From CAZFBA01 sp964517135 (GTDB taxonomy: Bacteria; Cyanobacteriota; Vampirovibrionia; JBFMGH01): DNA of 49,290 nucleotides. The translations under genes and the position numbers were made by a program. The notes under the pieces were generated by a model that was given only the letters and a program-made list of their open reading frames with translations, had not been told where the DNA came from and searched no databases. Shown piece after piece: positions 44,801-49,290 of this stretch. Position 1 is the stretch's first letter. Every line of letters begins with the position of its first letter. The stretch spans positions 1 to 49,290 of the forward strand of contig CAZFBA010000030.1 of assembly GCA_964517135.1 (NCBI GenBank). The letters run 5' to 3'.

Positions 44801-46859
44801 AAGCCAGGTTGGTACCTGTGTCGCTAAAGTTGTTGTCTCTGATAAAGAAGGTAATAAACTTGGTGAGGCTGAAGTTAGCTTTGAGGTACCCATTTCTCAG
44901 GCTGATATGGATATGGCTATAGAAGGAGATAAAGCTAAACAGGCAAAAGAAAAGCTGGCTGAAGCTAAAAAGGACTACAGTAGCGGCAATTTAGATGATG
45001 CTCTCGAAAAAGCTGAAGATGCTATGAATCTGGATCCGAAAAATACTGAGGCAAAAAGCTTATATAATAAAATTAAATCTGAAAAAGAACGTTATATGGA
45101 TATGGCAAATCAGGCTAAAACTCTTATTGATCAATATAAGCTTGATGAAGCCCAGTTTCTTATGGGTAAGATACCTTCTAATATTCTGCGTTACCCGCCT
45201 ATAAAGGAAATATTTGATTCTATTACTCAGGCTAGAACAGATAAAAATGAGCTCATAAGGAACCTGCAAAAAGAAGTAGAGCAGGCTATTGATCTTGCAA
45301 ACCAGTGTAAATATGATGAAGCTATTATGCAATATGAAAGTATAATTGAAAAAGATCCCTTCAAAGATACACAAAAGCCGTCTACTTCGGCTGAAAATCA
45401 GCTTATGTGGGCTAAAAAGAATAAAGATACAATAGATAGCTATATGCAAAAAGCAAAAGCTGATATGGAACGTGGCGATTATAAAAGTGCCCGTACAAAT
45501 GCTGGTTATGCTTATTTTAATAAAAGCTGTAAAGAACCTGCAGAACTTCTTGCACTGATAGAAAAAGAAGAAAAAAATAAAAATCAAACTATGGCCAATC
45601 AATCTAATAATGTTGTGCCAATTGCTCCTGTAACGCCTCAGGGTAATGTGGTTCCAATAGCGCCGGGAGTTCCTCAGGGTAATGTTGTGCCAATTGCTCC
45701 TGTAGCCTCTCAGAGTAACGTAGTTCCAATAGCGCAGGGTCTTCCTCAGAGTAACGTAGTTCCAATAGCGCCGGGTGTTTCTCAGGGTAATGTAGTTCCA
45801 ATAGCACAGGGCCTTCCTCAGGGTAATGTGGTACCTTTTGTTCCGCAACAACAACAGGTAATGGCTACACCAGCTCAAATGCCACCTTCAGGAAGGAATA
45901 TAAATGATGTGTTTGATTCAGTTATAAATCAGGTACAGACTAATAAAGCCTCATATAATCAAAAGCGAAATGTAAATATAGCCGGAGATCCAGGCCAGTC
46001 ACTTCAGATTACTTATGATACATCATTGAATAATAACAATTCAGGTTCAACAGGTATGATGGACAGGTTAAAAGATCTTTCACAAAAGACCGCTCACCCC
46101 GGTTCAAGACAAACATCCTCTTCTGGTGGCCCCTGTTCAACTCCCTGTAACAATAAAACGGCTGTCAAACAACCTTCAACTTCACAGTGTGTTACGAGTG
46201 CAACTCAACATAAAGTTAATACAAACTATAGAGGTTCTAAACGCATAACTGTACAGGCAACAAACCGCTCCAGCAATAATGTTCATATTTTTAAGCAGGG
46301 TGAATCTTTTGGTCCGGGTAATAGATTTAATCCCGGTCAGACAAAAACCCTCACCCTTAATATAGTTTCCGGTCAAATATATCTTCAGGCTGGCCGCAAT
46401 GGAACTGTTTTAGCCAATACGTTAATTAACTATGGTGGTGTTAACAATAATGATCTGTTAAAAGTATATTTTGAAGATCCGTCTTCACTTTATATAAAAG
46501 AATATTGCCTTTCATCATCAGGTTCATCTGCTTCATCATCCCCTGTAAGTACCAAATCTTCACCTGTTGCCGGTAGATGGAGCATCAATGCCAATAATTA
46601 TACCGGTATTTTAGAAATTACCGGTAGTGGCTCCGGGTTATCGGCCAGAATTTATTATGATATAGCCAAAAAATGGGAAACACTGGCAGATGTGAGATAT
46701 AACAGTGCTACGGGAGATATTAGTTTTCGTAGACCCTGGGCAGGCAATCCTAACTTTCAGTTATATAAAGGCAAAATAAACGGAAACCAGATCTCAGGTA
46801 CTTTTAAAGACAACAATTCACCTAATAATACATACTACTGGAAAGGCAGCAAACAATGA
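41856..46859 (+). CDS. Giant exported repeat protein (1667 aa)
   Basis: I do not recognise this protein as a whole. It has a signal peptide (YVLLIMFSIVLIFSYTSQ, cut probably after IHA at 26). Coiled-coil helices follow at about 28-190, a hydrophobic Gly/Ala/Phe patch at about 215-245, and a very charged Asp/Glu/Lys stretch at about 480-530. Three Ig/PKD-like segments lie at about 725-815, 816-915 and 916-1015, and TPR-like helices at about 1017-1240 (YSSGNLDDALEKAEDAMNL). 12-residue repeats occupy 1252-1334. A Gly/Asn/Ser-rich region follows, and two beta-type C-terminal domains, the last resembling a lipocalin-like fold (AGRWSINANNYTGILEIT). It is likely periplasmic or surface exposed. The glycan genes on both sides suggest an envelope role, which is a guess. 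Confidence 0.85.
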   Translation: MKINTYVLLIMFSIVLIFSYTSQIHAQSPEDLKETIKKYDTYIARAKVEIQLAKDRFIYQPTEENRKKYNEWVSKYRKMQKDFLAMENAVKEYEEAYSFWKLYAEPFKETVYDIQAIFTEKDRELYGDNWKTINSQYEQLRKKQKELINRRNDLMAHPEKVQEIKQLKKEIAELKQKYEIVRQMIRVEQQALPYSTILWGEERFGRYMKNLYDHFDTGGVLSNALLAFFGAGNIKFFYDAVKPMILSQVSEYYVPPYGNLTYRIADSIVLDIMMAGPGDFRTAAENVSDAATTSGTKWFLEKILPKIKDKLYQKAKKDIEKTIGDCLYEHISEILKNFPYEQFPRAGTDEFAEKMAKFINSQQTRTKLIKKAEKKWADKLSKSLEKEAEKLSKKTGENLTKKSPYGSVLDNIGILADIIQEAATLYAFSDMLRDSLDQANHMCGKTREKYREYVKQGKIDNEISEDQCVEMVYFKEGECFPEKEKDDDETKEDDEKTPEDKIKEEKDKQIEQKKKKEEDKEKLSLKERFDRLILALEEFIERLSKQRKDNDAIVKKAEDCRNELQNLIRFGSSGGLSPNDPSLDEEAKKRIAQGNEEMRKKLERFSKSEDLSNEYHRIRECFNKLDKERKEKNNIIDNKIHEARQVIERLKDEHRLKSILSMPDMALVTLNAQEKIIKDTYANFGELVVKPDCISEFCSPKQAVEEPKTIKEDSKQQDISDNKTVSATISDLNSKEYFGTSKDISLSLTGNSDSDITIVWHSSPNLTFKPEKSSGLSTTVTFDRMQNPTRIWANIMKGHETIGESEQVEIEVISPKYELIFEPPADKVKLKQPVKVTIKATPPPVDEKIVDYRWVEPTDRKELTKTSIEIIPVKTDPIKLHAIARVPAVGDTVNDDIRDEFKAVFLEVIAKVLGAKYDKPVMVWNNKTGMAQETKQFAVHQDILVQATVKDIEKDKVTYQWSVNEDSHIVAGIRSEVVTVNRSQVGTCVAKVVVSDKEGNKLGEAEVSFEVPISQADMDMAIEGDKAKQAKEKLAEAKKDYSSGNLDDALEKAEDAMNLDPKNTEAKSLYNKIKSEKERYMDMANQAKTLIDQYKLDEAQFLMGKIPSNILRYPPIKEIFDSITQARTDKNELIRNLQKEVEQAIDLANQCKYDEAIMQYESIIEKDPFKDTQKPSTSAENQLMWAKKNKDTIDSYMQKAKADMERGDYKSARTNAGYAYFNKSCKEPAELLALIEKEEKNKNQTMANQSNNVVPIAPVTPQGNVVPIAPGVPQGNVVPIAPVASQSNVVPIAQGLPQSNVVPIAPGVSQGNVVPIAQGLPQGNVVPFVPQQQQVMATPAQMPPSGRNINDVFDSVINQVQTNKASYNQKRNVNIAGDPGQSLQITYDTSLNNNNSGSTGMMDRLKDLSQKTAHPGSRQTSSSGGPCSTPCNNKTAVKQPSTSQCVTSATQHKVNTNYRGSKRITVQATNRSSNNVHIFKQGESFGPGNRFNPGQTKTLTLNIVSGQIYLQAGRNGTVLANTLINYGGVNNNDLLKVYFEDPSSLYIKEYCLSSSGSSASSSPVSTKSSPVAGRWSINANNYTGILEITGSGSGLSARIYYDIAKKWETLADVRYNSATGDISFRRPWAGNPNFQLYKGKINGNQISGTFKDNNSPNNTYYWKGSKQ
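45609..45857 (+). repeat. 36-bp in-frame tandem repeats
   Basis: Six full 12-codon units with consensus NVVPIAPGxPQG and a seventh partial unit (NVVPFVPQQQQ) encode residues 1252-1334 of the giant exported protein. Units vary at the Pro/Gln, Val/Gly/Leu and Gly/Ser positions, so they are older than a fresh expansion. They form a flexible Pro/Gln-rich spacer. Unit number may vary between strains by slippage or recombination. Confidence 0.95.
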
Positions 46860-47129
46860 TAAGCAATGAATAGTTGTTAAGAAAGTGTAATAGAGGTTTT
46901 TGTTTCTGAATGACGGTTGTTACTACTTAATATAAATATTCTTTCTGATTGCATTCCTGAGAATTTTAAATTATTATGTCTATTACTTAAACTCAGTAAT
47001 GAGTGGAAAAAATTATATTATCACTTATCTGACAGGTATTTTTGTAGTTTAGATGTAATGATAAACGAGTTTGAGATCTTATAACATGAAACCTCTCTTT
47101 TATCTGTCAGGTTTTAGAGGAACATTAAT

Positions 47130-48557
47130 ATGGAATACAGCAATAAAAAAAATGATTTAAACGATTACGATGAGATAACAATAAACTTTAAACAGTTATG
47201 GCATATACTCTGGTACCGGAAATACTGGATAGTAGGGTGTTATGTAGTTATTATAACAACCATAATGATTGCTACTTTGTTTATGCCCAAAAAATATGTT
47301 TCTAAAGCAGTTATCTTTATTAATCAGAGCAGTTATACAAATTTAGCAGATATAAACCCCTTTGTTGTTTCAAGCACAGGGAATCTTACAAGCAGTTCAG
47401 GAGGCTTAAAGTCTTTATTCAGTGGAACAAGTTCTGGTATTGATGAAGAAATAAGTTTGATGAAATCTGATGAGGTTTTAACAAACGTTATAAAAGAAAA
47501 TAATTTAAAAGTTCAAAAAGGCCCCAGAAAAGGTGAATATATTTTGCCAATGAATTTAGCCAATAGTAAAAATTTAGAAATTGTTGCAGGTGATACAGGC
47601 AGGCTTTTACAGGTTTCTTATAAAGCAGGAGATCCTTCACACGCCTATGAAATAGTTAATTCTCTTATAAAAAACTATATAAAATACTATGAGGCTGTAA
47701 ATACGGAAGTTGCTACAAGAGATAGAGAGTTTTTAGAAACCACTTATACTGAAGCTGAAGAGTCTTTTAATTTTATTATAAAAGAAATAGCCCGGTTTAA
47801 TAGTTCAGATATAAGAAATTTTCTGTTGAATAACCAGCAATTATCAAATATGAGCTTGTCGGAATTTCTTTTAAGAAGATATGATAAAAGATTGCTGGAT
47901 AATTTTCAAGAATTACCACAGATGCTTATTGAAGGTGTTAAATTAGAAAATGAACTGGAATTAGAGGTTAAAAAATTAGAGCTTCTTAAACAAAAGTATG
48001 AGTGGAGTAAACTGGTTGAGCAATTATCAAAGAATGCTCATCAAGTAAGAGTGATAAATAAACCAGTCAAATTAGACCCTGATAGATATTCTGAACCTAA
48101 TTTTATTATTAATTTCTTAATTTCTCTGGTTATATCTTTTACTTTTGCCTGCGGAATAGTTTTTTACCTGGAAGCAAAAGACAAAAAATTAACCTTTTCT
48201 GATATACAATCTGATTATATTGATGTTTTAAATCTTGAATATATTGATTTAGAGAAATTAATTTTTGAAGTTTATGCAAAAAAATTAGACAGTATAACGG
48301 TTTTATCATTTCTGGATGATGAAAAAACAACAGATTTTATTTCTTTACTTAAAGAGCAATTAACTGATAATTCCATTCAAATAAGTACTTATAAACTTAA
48401 TAAAGCCCTGATTCATCAAATTAAGGAAATAGGTACTTTAAAGAATCTGATTTTATTATCTCAGATTGGTTTTACAGATAGAAAATCGTATAGATATTTG
48501 TTAAACAGTGTTATTGATATCAAAAATAATATTCTAAAACAGTATGTGCTCAAATGA
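47130..48557 (+). CDS. Wzz-type polysaccharide chain-length/co-polymerase protein
   Basis: The 475-residue protein has a short cytoplasmic start, a first membrane helix at about 34-52 (YWIVGCYVVIITTIMIATLF) followed by MPKKYVSKAVIFIN, a long periplasmic helical region at about 55-340, and a second membrane helix at about 350-370 (FIINFLISLVISFTFACGIVFY). This is the Wzz/PCP layout. A C-terminal cytoplasmic region (about 371-475) resembles the fold position of a BY-kinase domain but has no Walker A or B motif and no Tyr cluster, so it cannot be a normal kinase. It controls polymer length or export. GAGGA lies 8 nt before the ATG, and the stop overlaps the next start as ATGA. Confidence 0.85.
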   Translation: MEYSNKKNDLNDYDEITINFKQLWHILWYRKYWIVGCYVVIITTIMIATLFMPKKYVSKAVIFINQSSYTNLADINPFVVSSTGNLTSSSGGLKSLFSGTSSGIDEEISLMKSDEVLTNVIKENNLKVQKGPRKGEYILPMNLANSKNLEIVAGDTGRLLQVSYKAGDPSHAYEIVNSLIKNYIKYYEAVNTEVATRDREFLETTYTEAEESFNFIIKEIARFNSSDIRNFLLNNQQLSNMSLSEFLLRRYDKRLLDNFQELPQMLIEGVKLENELELEVKKLELLKQKYEWSKLVEQLSKNAHQVRVINKPVKLDPDRYSEPNFIINFLISLVISFTFACGIVFYLEAKDKKLTFSDIQSDYIDVLNLEYIDLEKLIFEVYAKKLDSITVLSFLDDEKTTDFISLLKEQLTDNSIQISTYKLNKALIHQIKEIGTLKNLILLSQIGFTDRKSYRYLLNSVIDIKNNILKQYVLK

Positions 48558-49290
48558 ACGAACCCAAAGTGTCAATTATTGTACCTATTCACAATGGTAA
48601 AGAATATACCTTAAGGTTTTTGTCGTCTATTAAAGAATTAAATTATAGCAATTATGAAGTTATTATTATTGATGATGGTTCAACAGATGGTTCTGCAGAT
48701 TCAATTAAAGAATTATTTCCTGATACAATCATATTAAAAGGAGATGGTGATTTTTGGTGGGCTAAATCAATGAATGTTGGTGTTGAGTATGCCCTTAAAA
48801 ATAGTACGGATTACATTTTAACTTTAAATAATGATAATGAAGTCTGTAAAGAGATAATTAATGCCCATCTTGAATGCTCTAAAAAATTTCCTGATGCTAT
48901 TTTAGGCTCAATTGTATTTGACAAAAAAAATCCGGATAGAATTTTAAACGGTGGTGGTAAAAAAAATTATCTTTTTCCGCCCAATTTTAATTTTCTTCCT
49001 TTTGGTAAAGATAACAATAAATTATATCAACATTCCCGTGAGGTTGATGCTATTGCAGGAATGGGAACATTTATACCTGTAAAAGTATTTAAAGAGATTG
49101 GTTTGTATAATCATGAAGTGCTTCCGCAATATCAATCTTGTATTGAACACACCCTCAGAGCTCAAAAATACGGGTATAAACTGATTTTTAATCCGGCTGC
49201 AAAGCTCTGGAATAATGCTGAATCTTCCTGGTTTTTCCCTAAAAAGATTAATCCACAAAGCATTAAAGATCTTCTTTTTCATAAAAAATC
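48554..49290 (+). CDS. GT2 family glycosyltransferase, cut by window edge
   Basis: The frame runs from an ATG that overlaps the Wzz stop (ATGA at 48554-48557) to the window end without a stop, so at least 245 residues are seen. VSIIVPIHNGKEYTLRFL and VIIIDDGSTDGSADSI give the GT-A nucleotide-sugar site. GDGDFWWAKSMNVG and LTLNNDNEV (DxD-like) follow, as in rhamnosyltransferase-like members of family GT2. The C-terminus lies beyond the window. It probably adds a sugar to the lipid-linked repeat unit of the polymer controlled by Wzz. Confidence 0.88.
   Translation, partial: MNEPKVSIIVPIHNGKEYTLRFLSSIKELNYSNYEVIIIDDGSTDGSADSIKELFPDTIILKGDGDFWWAKSMNVGVEYALKNSTDYILTLNNDNEVCKEIINAHLECSKKFPDAILGSIVFDKKNPDRILNGGGKKNYLFPPNFNFLPFGKDNNKLYQHSREVDAIAGMGTFIPVKVFKEIGLYNHEVLPQYQSCIEHTLRAQKYGYKLIFNPAAKLWNNAESSWFFPKKINPQSIKDLLFHKK

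Noticed and set aside
45609..45857. Regular 36-bp repeats as a CRISPR array
   Set aside because: There are no unique spacers; the units are contiguous, diverged and in frame in a coding sequence.
45060..45878. Long minus-strand open frame (272 codons) opposite the giant protein
   Set aside because: Its low-complexity Tyr/Arg/Thr-rich product is the reverse image of the TPR-like and 36-bp repeat region; the plus strand has a signal peptide and coherent domains.

Overview
The window reads as a chromosomal stretch of an AT-rich, Gram-negative-type bacterium. The best taxonomic hint is the gene at 26941-28551: signal peptide, one SLH domain, a short coiled coil, then a porin-type beta-barrel ending in Phe. 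This layout is typical of cyanobacterial outer-membrane porins and of their non-photosynthetic relatives (Melainabacteria/Vampirovibrionia). The N-terminal VSFGK motif of the 548-residue protein at 17331-18977 fits the same group. No photosynthesis gene is present. The taxonomic call is an inference; no rRNA or tRNA gene was seen.

Layout. 1-3704: a PflX-like radical SAM gene, a GmhA-type isomerase and an unrecognised protein with an HD-like motif. 3899-14658, minus strand: a dense nonulosonic acid (NulO) operon. Its order is pseB-pseC-pseF-pseG-formyltransferase-pseI, then a cytidylyltransferase/PseG-like fusion, a second NeuB-family synthase, a polysaccharide pyruvyltransferase and, behind its own likely promoter, a DegT aminotransferase. 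A formyltransferase occupies the place where the acetyltransferase PseH would be expected. 14970-16998, plus strand: gmd and galE. 17331-18977: a secreted-looking HEIAH metallopeptidase candidate. 19558-25099: a dodecin with a cysteine tail, a TPR membrane protein, a TPR-AAA+ ATPase, an M48-like membrane peptidase, an AIM24-family protein and an M50B-like peptidase. 25534-28551: an SLC13 transporter and the SLH porin. 28619-30910: an HTH protein and a coiled-coil protein transcribed divergently, with a terminator-like hairpin, an operator-like palindrome and 10-bp-phased repeats; this looks like an accessory or plasmid-derived control module. 30911-34966: two large multi-spanning membrane proteins, one YfhO-like and one GT-C-like. 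35037-39367, minus strand: a sulfate activation operon (SLC13-RCK permease, cysC, sat, cysQ). 39676-41604: fcl and a UDP-glucuronate 4-epimerase-like gene. 41856-46859: a 1667-residue exported protein with coiled coils, Ig-like domains, TPRs and 12-residue tandem repeats. 47130-49290: a Wzz-type chain-length protein and a GT2 glycosyltransferase cut by the window edge.

How it works together. Much of the window makes precursors for a complex surface glycan: CMP-pseudaminic-type acid, a second CMP-NulO, GDP-fucose (gmd plus fcl, about 25 kb apart), UDP-galactose, UDP-galacturonate, a pyruvyl donor step and PAPS for sulfation. Wzz and GT2 belong to the assembly side. The pyruvyltransferase may also matter for the SLH porin, because SLH domains bind pyruvylated wall polymers. 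Four start codons were moved to sites with better ribosome binding sites or translational coupling (3899-5014, 5188-6327, 13675-14658, 37038-37640).
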